Shown: piece after piece, positions 33,874 to 46,050 of the stretch
How positions within the stretch are numbered: position 1 is the first letter of the stretch
How the letters are laid out: the number at the start of each line of letters is the position of its first letter
NCBI RefSeq assembly: GCF_003977685.1
Contig: NZ_RYZH01000042.1
Span: forward strand, 1 to 60,942
Source: Tautonia sociabilis
GTDB taxonomy: Bacteria > Planctomycetota > Planctomycetia > Isosphaerales > Isosphaeraceae
Direction of reading: 5' to 3'
DNA length: 60,942 nt
Notes under the pieces: model-generated
What the model was told of the DNA's origin: nothing
What the model saw: the letters and a program-made list of their open reading frames with translations, nothing else
Database searches by the model: none
Program-made: the position numbers and the translations under genes

Positions 33874-35511
33874 TCAGCGGATGGCCGTCTTCTCGTCCAG
33901 GCCGGGGGGGCGGAGCACGACCTTCGGCAGCGGGACGGGGGGTTCATTCTCCCGCTTCAGCCGGTAGATGGCCAGGCTGGCGTGAGGGGGCACCAGGACG
34001 TGCCAGTGTTTCAGCGCCTCGGGGGGGAAGAGGCCCTCCACGCGGAGCATCACGTCCTGGCCCGGGGTGCCGACGATGTAACCGCCGGATTCCAGGTGGC
34101 GTCGGATGAGGGCGTCTCGGCCGGGCCCGTCGAACGGCTCGAGCGATCCGGTGACGATGTCGTCGCGATCCCCCAGGAGGAACTGGAGCGGACGGTGGGT
34201 CCACCAGTCCTCGCCGAGCACGACCAGGCGGTCGGGCACCGAAAGCCCCCGCTCCCGGGCGGCTCGGATGTCCCGAGCGACGATCTTCGCGGCCCATTGC
34301 TTCGGGTCGATCGCCTCGGTGCGGAGAGTCCAGTACGACTCCTGACCGGCGTGAGCCTCGTTCAGGAGGCCGATGTAATTCCCCATGAAGCTGGCGAGCA
34401 AGGTCCAGGCCAGGCCGATCATCCCGGCGACCTGGAGGCGGCGGGCCCGGGTCGCCCAGCCCCCTTCGGGAGGGACGAGCATGGCTCGGAGGCAGCAGGA
34501 CACGGCGAGGACCGTCGGCGTCACGAGGTACAAGCCGTATCGGACGAAGTAGGGCCGAAGGATGTCGGGCCCGGTGACCGCATGCATCCCGACGAGCGAG
34601 AGGATCAGGCCTCCGATCAGGGCCAGCCGGTCCCATCGCCGCTGGCGGTGGAGGCACCAGGAGCCGAACAGGAGGATCGAGCCGAAGGCGGCCCAGAAGG
34701 TGCGGTCGAAGGCGGCGGATGTCTCGGTGGGGCCGACCTCGCAGAATCCCATGAGCAACCGCTCGAACAGGAGGAGGAACCGGGGCCAGTTGCCGGGGCC
34801 GAAGTCGTAGGTGTCGTAGGTCCACTGGATCGCCGACCGGCCGCTGGTCAGCAGGACCAGCGGGGAGATGACGGCCAACGCGCCCCAGGTCGTGATCGCC
34901 AGCGATCGCCAGCGGGCGGTCGGGTCGCCGGCGGTGCGCTCGAACAGCTTGACGAGCAGGACGAGGCCGAGCGTCGGCAGGAGGAACAGGTACGTCGAGT
35001 GGACATAATAGCAGAGCAAGAAGGCCAGCGCGAGCCCCAGCCGGTGTCCCCGGAACGCGGCCGCCAGCGCGATGACCCCGACCAGGGGGTTCCACGCCGG
35101 CTCGGCCCCGATGCGGCTCTCGGCGATGAGCACGGGCAGGACGGCCATCAGCCCGGCGCCGATGGCGGCGGTGGTCCGGTCCAGCGCCCGGCTCCAGAGC
35201 ACGTACGAGGCGAGCACCGCCAGGATGCCGGCGACGGCGGCCGGGATCTTGATGACGTAGTTCGATGGTCCGAGGGCGAGGTAGAGCGGGATCTCGGCCC
35301 CGATGACCAGGACGTTGATCGGGTTGCCCGAGGCGGTCGTCGAGGCGATGGGCTCTCCCCGGAGAAGCTTGGCGGTCTGCACGCCGTAGAACGACTCGTC
35401 GCCGTTGGGGCTGGGGGCGTTCAGACTGGTGATCCGGAACCAGAACGCCAGCCCGAGCAGCGGCACGATCGCCGCGATGGCCAAGTACGCCGGGAGCTTG
35501 GACCGGGCCAT
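33874..35511 (-). CDS. GT39-like polytopic membrane glycosyltransferase candidate
   Basis: A 545-residue protein with about eleven hydrophobic helices and a soluble C-terminal domain of about 140 residues. The first loop contains NAPSPNGDESFYGVQTAKLL, in which the Asp-Glu pair after helix one is the expected acidic motif of PMT/ArnT-type GT-C enzymes using polyprenyl-phosphate sugars. The acceptor is unknown. ATG 35511 has GGAGGAG upstream. It is followed by rph at 25 bases and preceded by argF at 209 bases. It is a different protein from the membrane protein at 7632-9260, though probably of the same fold. Confidence 0.8.
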   Translation of the reverse strand: MARSKLPAYLAIAAIVPLLGLAFWFRITSLNAPSPNGDESFYGVQTAKLLRGEPIASTTASGNPINVLVIGAEIPLYLALGPSNYVIKIPAAVAGILAVLASYVLWSRALDRTTAAIGAGLMAVLPVLIAESRIGAEPAWNPLVGVIALAAAFRGHRLGLALAFLLCYYVHSTYLFLLPTLGLVLLVKLFERTAGDPTARWRSLAITTWGALAVISPLVLLTSGRSAIQWTYDTYDFGPGNWPRFLLLFERLLMGFCEVGPTETSAAFDRTFWAAFGSILLFGSWCLHRQRRWDRLALIGGLILSLVGMHAVTGPDILRPYFVRYGLYLVTPTVLAVSCCLRAMLVPPEGGWATRARRLQVAGMIGLAWTLLASFMGNYIGLLNEAHAGQESYWTLRTEAIDPKQWAAKIVARDIRAARERGLSVPDRLVVLGEDWWTHRPLQFLLGDRDDIVTGSLEPFDGPGRDALIRRHLESGGYIVGTPGQDVMLRVEGLFPPEALKHWHVLVPPHASLAIYRLKRENEPPVPLPKVVLRPPGLDEKTAIR

Positions 35512-35720
35512 GGGCCTCTCCTCCGTGATGGGCCGGCACCGGCGCGGAGGCCCTCCCGGACCGCGATCCCAGTCCCCCGTCCTGAAGAACCAAGGGATCG
35601 GGAGGGGAACTCGGCGGTCGAGCCCGGGATGCTCCGCCGGGTCGGCGCGGACTGCCTCCGCGCCCGGCCGGATCGGGACCTCGGGATTCTAGCCCGGGGG
35701 CGAAGGCGGTCAACGTCAGG

Positions 35721-36650
35721 TCAGCCGATGTCGCCGCCGAGCAGATGGAGGAGCAACGCCTTCTGGAAGTGCAGGCGGTTGGCGGCCTGAGGGACGATGA
35801 GGCTTTGGGGGCCGTCGATGACCTCGACGGTGACCTCCTCGCCGCGGTGGGCCGGCAAGCAGTGGAGGAAGATGGCGTTGGGGCGGGCGCGGGCCATCAG
35901 GGGGAGATCGACGCGGAAGGGCTCGAACCGGGAGCGGCGTTCCTCGGCCTGGTCTTCTTGCCCCATGCTGCACCAGACGTCGGTGTAGACGACGTCGGCC
36001 TTGGCGACGGCCGAGGCCGGGTCGTGCGACTCGACCAGCGACACGCCGGGGAATCGGGAGGAGAACCGGCGGCGGAAGTCGTCGGGGAAGGCGTAGCCGT
36101 CGGGGCAGGCGAGCACGAAGTTCATGCCGCTGAGGGCGCAGGCGACGGCGAGCGAGCGGGCCACGTTATTCCCGTCGCCGACGAAGGCGAGGGTCACTCC
36201 CTCCAGGCGGCCGATCGATTCCCGGATGGTGAGCAGGTCGCTCATCGCCTGACACGGGTGATCGGAGTCGGTCAGCGCGTTGATGACTGGGACCTCGGCG
36301 TGGCGGGCCAGCTCGGAGACAAGCCCCTGCGAGAAGGTGCGGATGGCGATGGCATCGACGTACTGGCTGGCGACCCGGGCGAAGTCGACCAGCGGCTCTC
36401 GGACGCCGAGGCCGACGTCCTTGCCGGTCATGTAGACGGCCGAGCCGCCGAGGTGGGCGATCGCCGCCTCGAAGCTGATCCGGGTGCGCATCGACGGCTT
36501 GTCGAAGACCAGCGCCAGGATTCGCCCGGCGAGGCGGGGGGCTCGGAGACCGCCGCGATCGCCCCGGCGCTTCAGGTCGAGGGCAAGGTCCAGCAGCGAT
36601 CGGACCTCTCCGGGCTCCAGGTCGAACAGCTCGATGAAGTGGCGGGGCAT
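35721..36650 (-). CDS. argF: Ornithine carbamoyltransferase
   Basis: A 309-residue transcarbamylase making citrulline from ornithine and carbamoyl phosphate. The carbamoyl-phosphate loop is KPSMRTRISFEAA (usual S-T-R-T-R here S-M-R-T-R, a substitution seen in some family members). The substrate motifs HPCQAMSDLLTI, LAFVGDGNNVARSL and the ornithine-type HCLPAHRGEEV are intact, which favours ornithine over aspartate as acceptor. ATG 36650 has GGAGG 8 bases upstream. It is third in an argB-argD-argF series on the minus strand, 81 bases after argD. Confidence 0.95.
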   Translation of the reverse strand: MPRHFIELFDLEPGEVRSLLDLALDLKRRGDRGGLRAPRLAGRILALVFDKPSMRTRISFEAAIAHLGGSAVYMTGKDVGLGVREPLVDFARVASQYVDAIAIRTFSQGLVSELARHAEVPVINALTDSDHPCQAMSDLLTIRESIGRLEGVTLAFVGDGNNVARSLAVACALSGMNFVLACPDGYAFPDDFRRRFSSRFPGVSLVESHDPASAVAKADVVYTDVWCSMGQEDQAEERRSRFEPFRVDLPLMARARPNAIFLHCLPAHRGEEVTVEVIDGPQSLIVPQAANRLHFQKALLLHLLGGDIG

Positions 36651-36731
36651 CTCGCGGGCCTCCGGTCGGCCGCCGTCGGTTCGGTTGCGGGCTCGGGCGG
36701 GCCGGGTCGGGTGGGACGGCGGGGAAGCGGT

Positions 36732-37940
36732 TCAGGAGGGGAGGCCCCGGAGCACCTCGTCGATCACCCCGAACCCCTCGTCGATTTGCTCATCGGTCAG
36801 CGTCAGGCTCGGGAGCAGCCGGATGACCGTGCCGTGCGTGGCGTTGACCAGGACCCGGCGGTCCAGGCACCCGGAGACGACCGGCGAGGCGTCGACGGAG
36901 AGCTCCACGCCGATCATCACGCCCCGGGCGCGGATGTCCCGGATCAGTTCCGGCCGATCGGATCGCAGGCTCTCGAAGTGGGCCCGGAAGCGGTCGGCGA
37001 TCTGGGGGCCGCGATCGAGCAGGCCCTCCCCCTCGATGGTTTCGATCGTGGCCAGGCCGGCCCGGCAGGCGATCGGGTTGCCGCCGAAGGTGCTGGCGTG
37101 CATGCCAGGGCGGAGCGACGGGGCCACCTCCGGCCGGGCGATCATCACGCCGCAGGCGATGCCGCCGGCCAGCGCCTTGGCGCAGGTCAGCACGTCAGGG
37201 GTGATTCCGGAGTGCTGGTAGGCGAACCAGGACCCGGTGCGGCCGAGGCCGGTCTGGACCTCGTCGAGCATCAGCAGCGCGCCGCGCTCGTCGCAGAGCT
37301 TGCGGAGGCCGGGCAGGAATCCGGGGGAGGGGATGTTCACGCCTCCTTCCCCCTGGATCGGCTCGACCAGCACGGCGGCGGTCTGCTCGTCGATCGCCTC
37401 GGCGGCGGCGGCCAGGTCGTCGTAGGGGATGTAGCGGAAGCCGGGGAGCATCGGCCCGCAGCCGTCGTGGTACTTCGGCTGGGCGGTGGCGGAGAGGGCG
37501 GCGTAGGTCCGGCCGTGGAAGCCGTGGGTCATGGTGACGATCGTCGACCGGCCGGACCTCGACCCGTGCAGCCGGGCGAGCTTGATCGCCGCCTCGTTGG
37601 CCTCCGCTCCGCTGTTGCAGAAGAAGCACTGGCCGCCGAAGGAGCGCTCGGAGAGGGCCTGGGCGAAGGCGCCCTGCGGCTCCATGTACCAGGTGTTCGG
37701 GACGTGGATCAGCGTGGCGACCTGGTCCTTCACCGCCTCGACCACGCGGGGGGGGCAGTGGCCGAGGATGTTGCAGCCCCAGCCGGGGAAGAGGTCGAGG
37801 TAGCGGTTCCCCTCCGCGTCCCAGATGAAGGAGCCCTCGCCGCGGACCAGGCAGACCGGGAAGCGCCGGTAGTTGCCGATGACGAAGCGGTCGAACTGGG
37901 CGATCGTCTCAGCCGAGCTGGGGTGGGTGAGGTTGGCCAC
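36732..37940 (-). CDS. argD: Acetylornithine aminotransferase
   Basis: A 402-residue class III PLP aminotransferase that makes N-acetylornithine from the semialdehyde, using glutamate. Motifs are FCNSGAEANEAAIKLARLHG (phosphate binding), HGFHGRTYAALS, EPIQGEGGVNIPS, LLMLDEVQTGLGRTG (Asp to pyridine N), and CAKALAGGIACG with the Schiff-base Lys. FGGNPIACRAGLATIE follows. The argB and argF neighbours support acetylornithine as substrate, although members often also act on succinyl-diaminopimelate precursors. The start is GTG 37940. Confidence 0.95.
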   Translation of the reverse strand: MANLTHPSSAETIAQFDRFVIGNYRRFPVCLVRGEGSFIWDAEGNRYLDLFPGWGCNILGHCPPRVVEAVKDQVATLIHVPNTWYMEPQGAFAQALSERSFGGQCFFCNSGAEANEAAIKLARLHGSRSGRSTIVTMTHGFHGRTYAALSATAQPKYHDGCGPMLPGFRYIPYDDLAAAAEAIDEQTAAVLVEPIQGEGGVNIPSPGFLPGLRKLCDERGALLMLDEVQTGLGRTGSWFAYQHSGITPDVLTCAKALAGGIACGVMIARPEVAPSLRPGMHASTFGGNPIACRAGLATIETIEGEGLLDRGPQIADRFRAHFESLRSDRPELIRDIRARGVMIGVELSVDASPVVSGCLDRRVLVNATHGTVIRLLPSLTLTDEQIDEGFGVIDEVLRGLPS

Positions 37941-38109
37941 GGCTCCGAACTCCGGGGGGTCGAACCGGCGGCAGGGAGGCGCCGGGGCGAGGGTGGGGCG
38001 AGGTCCAGGAGGTCCCGATCGATCTCGATGCGGAGAGGACAGAGGAGGGGCGATCGAGGTTCGCCCCGGCGGGCGGAGGAGCGGTCCGAGCCGCGGCTCG
38101 GGGCGGCGG

Positions 38110-39024
38110 CTATCCCGCGCGACGGTCCCTCCTGGCCGGGCCGGTCGCGGCGATCTCGGTGCCGATGCCGCGATCGGTGAAGATCTCCAGCAGCAGGGCG
38201 TGGGGCAGCCGGCCGTCGATGATGTGGACCTTCCGGACGCCGGCCTCCAGGCTCGCCAGGCAGGCCTCGACCTTGGGGATCATTCCGCGGTCGATGACCC
38301 CCTCGTCGATCAGGGCCCGGCAGCCCTCGGGAGTGAGCCCCTCGATGAGGCTTCCCGGGTCGCTGCGGTCCCGGAGGATGCCGGGGGTGTCGGTCAGGAA
38401 GACCAGCTTCTCGGCCCGAAGGTGCCGGGCGACGGCGGCGGCGGCCGTGTCGGCGTTGACGTTGAGCATGCCGTCGTCGTCCCGGCTGAGGGCGAGCGAG
38501 GGAAGCACCGGGACGATGCCGGCCAGGCAGAGGTTCTCGATCGTCATCGTGTCGACGTGATCGACCTCGCCGACCCTCCCCAGGTCGATCCGGGAGCCTC
38601 CCTCTCCGGGAAGCGTCAGCGGGGAGCCGAAGAGGCAACTGGTCGTCCGGGGGTGGAGGGCGGCGGCTCGGCCCCCGTACTTGTTGATGTGCCGGACGAT
38701 GTCGGCGTTCACGCCGTCGATGAGCACATCGGCCACGATCTCGAGGGTCGTCGCGTCGGTGTAGCGGCGGCCGAGCACGAACCGGGGCTCCAGCCCGGCT
38801 CGCTGCATCGCCGAGGAGATCGCCTTGCCGCCGCCGTGGACCACGACCGGCCTCAGTCCGACGGTCTGCATGAAGACGACGTCGACCAGCAAGGCCCGCA
38901 AGGTTTCGGGATCCTCCATCACCGAGCCGCCCAGCTTGATGACGGTGAACCGATTGTGGAACTTGCGGATATAGCCGAGCGCCTCGATCAGGACGTCGGC
39001 CTTGCGGATCGCTTCCTCATGCAC
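38110..39024 (-). CDS. argB: Acetylglutamate kinase
   Basis: A 304-residue amino-acid kinase phosphorylating N-acetylglutamate, usually the committed and arginine-regulated step. VIKLGGSVMED (ATP-phosphate Lys), VVVHGGGKAIS, LGRRYTDATTLEIV, GVNADIVRHINKYGGRA, LNVNADTAAAAVARHL and FLTDTPGILRD are the family motifs. The N-terminal helix preceding the kinase fold (MHEEAIRKADVLIEALGYI) is of the kind that mediates hexamer formation in arginine-inhibited forms, so feedback control is likely (inference). GTG 39024 has GGAGGGG about 10 bases upstream. A good promoter match lies just upstream, and argD and argF follow. Confidence 0.96.
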   Translation of the reverse strand: MHEEAIRKADVLIEALGYIRKFHNRFTVIKLGGSVMEDPETLRALLVDVVFMQTVGLRPVVVHGGGKAISSAMQRAGLEPRFVLGRRYTDATTLEIVADVLIDGVNADIVRHINKYGGRAAALHPRTTSCLFGSPLTLPGEGGSRIDLGRVGEVDHVDTMTIENLCLAGIVPVLPSLALSRDDDGMLNVNADTAAAAVARHLRAEKLVFLTDTPGILRDRSDPGSLIEGLTPEGCRALIDEGVIDRGMIPKVEACLASLEAGVRKVHIIDGRLPHALLLEIFTDRGIGTEIAATGPARRDRRAG

Positions 39025-39082
39025 CGCTCTGATCCCCTCCGTCGACGGATGTACCGGTCGGCCCGGCGGTCGCGAAGTCCCG

Positions 39083-39111
39083 ATTGTCGTCCAGCGCCGC
39101 CCGCTTGTAAA
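39083..39111 (-). promoter_or_regulatory. Sigma70-like promoter of argB-argD-argF
   Basis: Minus-strand TTTACA (39111-39106, 5 of 6 to TTGACA), a 17-base spacer and GACAAT (39088-39083, 4 of 6). Transcription would begin near 39076 with a leader of about 52 bases to argB. No arginine-repressor box was recognised. Confidence 0.55.
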
Positions 39112-39301
39112 GACCGCGGCGCCTCGGCTCGGGCGGGGACGACGGGGGCGGTTGGGGCGGATCGGCCCGTCGGGGAGCGCCGGGCGGAGCGGGTTGGCGG
39201 CGGTCGATCCTCCTTCCGATCCCCTCCCCGTGTACGATTCCGGTAGGGAGGGCTGTCGGAGCGGCCCGGAGCGAGCGGGGGGGGACCAGGTTCACTGGGG
39301 G

Positions 39302-39763
39302 ATGATGATGGTCGAACCGCCGGTGCCCCTGGAGGCCGACCCCGAGTTCCGAGCGGTGGCCTCGGCCCGAGGGCTGCCAAGCGTGGTCGACCCGGGGGCG
39401 TATCGCCGGGTGCTGGTGAACCCGTTCCTGGGACTGCTCGGCGCGGGGGCGTGGGTCGCGGCGGCTCGAGCGGTGCTGGTCGTCGGCGTCGAGGGGATGG
39501 CCAGGCCCCTGCTGCTGGTCTGGCTGCTGGTCGGGGCGATCCTCCTCCCCCGGCTGTTCCAGTTCCACTGCCTGGATTGCGGTCGGACCGGCCGCCTCGC
39601 TCGGTGGCGAAGGCATGTCTGCCCAAAAATCGCCAGGAGGATCGTCGAGGGCCGACCGCTCCGGATCCGGTGGCCGGGCCCGATCGCCCAGCTTGTGGTC
39701 TGGGGCTATGTCCTGGCCGTCGTGCTGGTTCTCGTGCGGATCGGCGTTCCGACCTCGCGTTGA
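39302..39763 (+). CDS. Small membrane protein with zinc-ribbon-like motif
   Basis: A 153-residue protein (or 151 from the third of three consecutive ATGs at 39308, which has the better spacing from GGGGG at 39297-39301). Hydrophobic segments FLGLLGAGAWVAAARAVLVV and LLLVWLLVGAILLPRLF precede a Cys/His cluster FHCLDCGRTGRLARWRRHVC, which could bind one metal. A final helix is LVVWGYVLAVVLVLVRIGV. No family is recognised. It is divergent from argB. A TACGAT box at 39233-39238 is a weak promoter candidate. The metH promoter overlaps its last codons. Confidence 0.7.
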   Translation: MMMVEPPVPLEADPEFRAVASARGLPSVVDPGAYRRVLVNPFLGLLGAGAWVAAARAVLVVGVEGMARPLLLVWLLVGAILLPRLFQFHCLDCGRTGRLARWRRHVCPKIARRIVEGRPLRIRWPGPIAQLVVWGYVLAVVLVLVRIGVPTSR

Positions 39764-39791
39764 CAGCCCGGAGAGGGGCACCAGATACTAT
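39760..39791 (+). promoter_or_regulatory. Promoter of metH with consensus -35
   Basis: TTGACA at 39760-39765 is a perfect -35 that includes the stop codon of the upstream gene. -10 candidates are GATACT at 39784-39789 (18-base spacer) or TACTAT at 39786-39791 (20-base spacer). Transcription from about 39797 would give a leader of roughly 178 bases before metH. Confidence 0.5.
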
Positions 39792-39974
39792 GGTTTCCCC
39801 TGAGAACGATCTCCCCGGTCGTGCGAGCGCCGACGAGTCGCGTCGCCCGGGGACCGGCCCCGATCCGGCGGGGGCCGTCGGTGATCGCGGCCGACCCTCC
39901 CGGCGTTGTGTGCCCTTCCCCCTCGACCACGCCCCTCGGGCCCGATCCCCCAGACCCGGAGGATGGACCGCACG

Positions 39975-43679
<3,705 letters not shown>

Positions 43680-43738
43680 CGCCCGACGAGCCGGCGGCGT
43701 CGCGTCGGTCCGCCGCGGGCCTTGCTGGGAGGGAGGAT

Positions 43739-43765
43739 GGCCGGGCGATCGGAGATCGCCCGGCC
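43739..43765. terminator. Perfect 12-bp hairpin between metH and the EF-G-like gene
   Basis: ggccgggcgatc / gatcgcccggcc with a 3-base loop, midway between two convergent stop codons (43679 and 43790). It is symmetrical and lacks a U-tract on both sides. Best example of the hairpin class seen throughout the window. Confidence 0.65.
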
Positions 43766-43789
43766 GAGGACGCTCCGACGGGGGGCGGA

Positions 43790-45907
43790 TCACTCCTCCT
43801 CGACGCCCGCTCGGCTCTTCTGGTACTTCTCGACGATCTGCTGCTGGATGTGGGCCGGCACGGGCTGGTACGAGTGGAACTCCAGGGTGTAGGAGCCCTG
43901 GCCGGCGGTCATGCTCTTGAGGGTCGAGGAGTAGGAGAGCACCTCGGCGAGCGGGACGTGGGCCTTGAGCACCTGGAGGCCGCCGGGAAGGGTGTCCATG
44001 CCGGTGATGTGCCCGCGACGGGTGGAGAGGTCGGCGCTGATGTCGCCGAACTTCTCGCCGGGGACGGTGATCTCCATGGCCACCACCGGCTCGAGCAGCG
44101 CCGGTCGGGCCTTCTCGAACGCCTTGCGGAAGGCGGCGGCGGAGGCGGTCTTGAAGGCGGCCTCGGAGCTATCCACGTCGTGATACTTGCCGAAGTGGAC
44201 CTCGACCTCGACGTCGACCACGCGGTTGCCGGAGATCACCCCTTTTTGCATCTGCTCCAGGCAGCCCTTCTCGACGGCGGGGATGAAGTTGTTGGGAATG
44301 ACGCCCCCTTTGACCGCGTCGACGAACTTGAATCCCTCGCCGCGCGGCAAGGGACGGATGCGGAGGTGGACCTCGGCGAACTGGCCCCGGCCGCCGGTCT
44401 GCTTTTTGTGCCGGTGTTCGGCCTCGGCGGGAGCCTGGATCGTCTCCAGGTAGGGGACGTGGGGGATGTGAGTTTCGACGTCGAGCTTGTAGCGGTTCTT
44501 CAGGCGCTGGAGGATGACGTCGAGGTGCAGGTCGCTCATGCCGTTGATGATCAGCTCGTGAGTCTGCTCATCGCGGCGGTAGGTGAAGGTGGGGTCTTCC
44601 TCGGCGATCTTGGCCAGGGAGGCGGCGATCTTGGCCTCGTCCTCTCGGGCCTTGGGCTCGACGGCCCGGGGGACCATCGGCGTGGGGAAGTTGATCGGCT
44701 TGAGGACGACATGGGGGGCGGAGTGGTTGCCGCCGTTGGTGACGGTGTCGGAGATGTGCAGGTCGTCGAACTTGGCCACGGCGACGATGTCGCCGGCGAT
44801 CGCCTCGGGGACCTCCTCGTTCTGCTTCCCCTGGACGACGTAGAGGTGGCCGGGCTTGTTGGTCTTGCCGGTGCGAAGGTTGATCAGCGGCGTGTCGGGG
44901 GTCAACCGGCCGGAGATGATCCTCATGAAGCTGAGCTTACCCATGAAGGGGTCGATCGATGTCTTGAACACCTGGGCGACGAGGTCGCCGTCCTCAGTCG
45001 GGTCGATCTCGACTTCCTGGGCCTCGACGCCGTCGCTTCCCCCGGCGGGGGGGTCGGAGGCGAGCCCGGGAGCGGAGGCGACGCCGAAGCGGTGGATGTC
45101 GGCCGGGCTCAGGCCGCAGCAGGAGAGCAGGTCGAGCAGCTCCTTGATGCCGATGTCGAGCCGGGAGCAGAGGCAGACGACCGGGACGATGTGGCCGCGG
45201 AGGATCCCGTCGTGGGCGGCCTTGCGCAGCTCGTCGAGGGCGATCGTCTCCCCTTCGAGGTAGCGGTTGGTCAGCTCCTCGTCCTCCTCGACGATCTGCT
45301 CGATGACCATGCGGGCGGCGGCGTCGGGGGAGAGGGGGCAGCCCTCGGGGACGTCGGCCGGCGGGTTGAGCACGTCGATGACCCCCTTGAAGTCGGGGCC
45401 GACGCCGACCGGGACGTTGAACGGCACGCACTCGGGGCCAAAGGTCTCCCGGATGGATTCGAGATCCCGGAGGTAGTCGACGTTGTCGGCGTCCATCTTC
45501 GTCAGGGCGACGAAGCGGCCTCGGCCGAGGCGGCCGGCCTCCTGGAAGAGACGACGGGTGTTGACCTCGATGCCGACGGGGGCCGAGACCGTGATCAGCA
45601 CGTTCTCGACGGCCGAGAGCGCCCCCAGGGCGCTGCCGATGAAGTCGGGGTAGCCGGGGGAGTCGATCAGGTGGATTTGCTTGCCGTCCCACTCCAGGTG
45701 TATCAGGTGGCTGTCGATGGAGAAGTGGCGCCGCTTCTCCTCCTCGTCCACGTCGAGCAGGCTCGTGCCGTCGTCCACGGACCCGCGCCTCGGCGCCAGT
45801 CCAGCCGCGAAAAGCAGGGCGTCGGCGAGGCTGGTTTTGGCCGACGCCCCGTGTCCGGCCAGGGCGATGTTCCGGATGTCGCTGATGTGGTAATTGACCG
45901 TCGCCAT
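43790..45907 (-). CDS. EF-G-like translational GTPase (EF-G2 type) with altered G motifs
   Basis: A 705-residue paralogue of elongation factor G with all five EF-G domains by length. The P-loop reads G18-HGASAK-T25: the Gly normally before Lys is Ala. Switch II is D82-SPG-Y86 in place of DTPGH, so the catalytic His is Tyr, as in EF-G2-type paralogues. G4 is TKMD. Domain IV-like HKKQTGGRGQFAEVHLR and domain V LSTRRGHITGMDTLPGG are clear. EF-G2 proteins are not the canonical translocase; proposed roles include ribosome recycling or stress, and GTP turnover may be slow. ATG 45907 has GGGGGA upstream. The canonical fusA should be elsewhere. hisA lies upstream on the same strand at 143 bases. Confidence 0.92.
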   Translation of the reverse strand: MATVNYHISDIRNIALAGHGASAKTSLADALLFAAGLAPRRGSVDDGTSLLDVDEEEKRRHFSIDSHLIHLEWDGKQIHLIDSPGYPDFIGSALGALSAVENVLITVSAPVGIEVNTRRLFQEAGRLGRGRFVALTKMDADNVDYLRDLESIRETFGPECVPFNVPVGVGPDFKGVIDVLNPPADVPEGCPLSPDAAARMVIEQIVEEDEELTNRYLEGETIALDELRKAAHDGILRGHIVPVVCLCSRLDIGIKELLDLLSCCGLSPADIHRFGVASAPGLASDPPAGGSDGVEAQEVEIDPTEDGDLVAQVFKTSIDPFMGKLSFMRIISGRLTPDTPLINLRTGKTNKPGHLYVVQGKQNEEVPEAIAGDIVAVAKFDDLHISDTVTNGGNHSAPHVVLKPINFPTPMVPRAVEPKAREDEAKIAASLAKIAEEDPTFTYRRDEQTHELIINGMSDLHLDVILQRLKNRYKLDVETHIPHVPYLETIQAPAEAEHRHKKQTGGRGQFAEVHLRIRPLPRGEGFKFVDAVKGGVIPNNFIPAVEKGCLEQMQKGVISGNRVVDVEVEVHFGKYHDVDSSEAAFKTASAAAFRKAFEKARPALLEPVVAMEITVPGEKFGDISADLSTRRGHITGMDTLPGGLQVLKAHVPLAEVLSYSSTLKSMTAGQGSYTLEFHSYQPVPAHIQQQIVEKYQKSRAGVEEE

Positions 45908-46050
45908 GGCAGTCCCCCCGAAGAGGTGGGGTGGGTCGGCCCGGGATCGAGGGGAACTGACCCTGGGTCGGCCCGCCGGATTGGGAAAGGAGAGATCCGG
46001 CGGTCGCCTTCGGCCCGATGTCGGGAGATCGAGCGGGGCTCGAGGTCTCG

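Noticed and set aside
39792..39974. Possible cobalamin or SAH riboswitch in the metH leader
   Set aside because: No B12-box or SAH-switch core was recognisable by eye. Kept only as a question for a covariance search.
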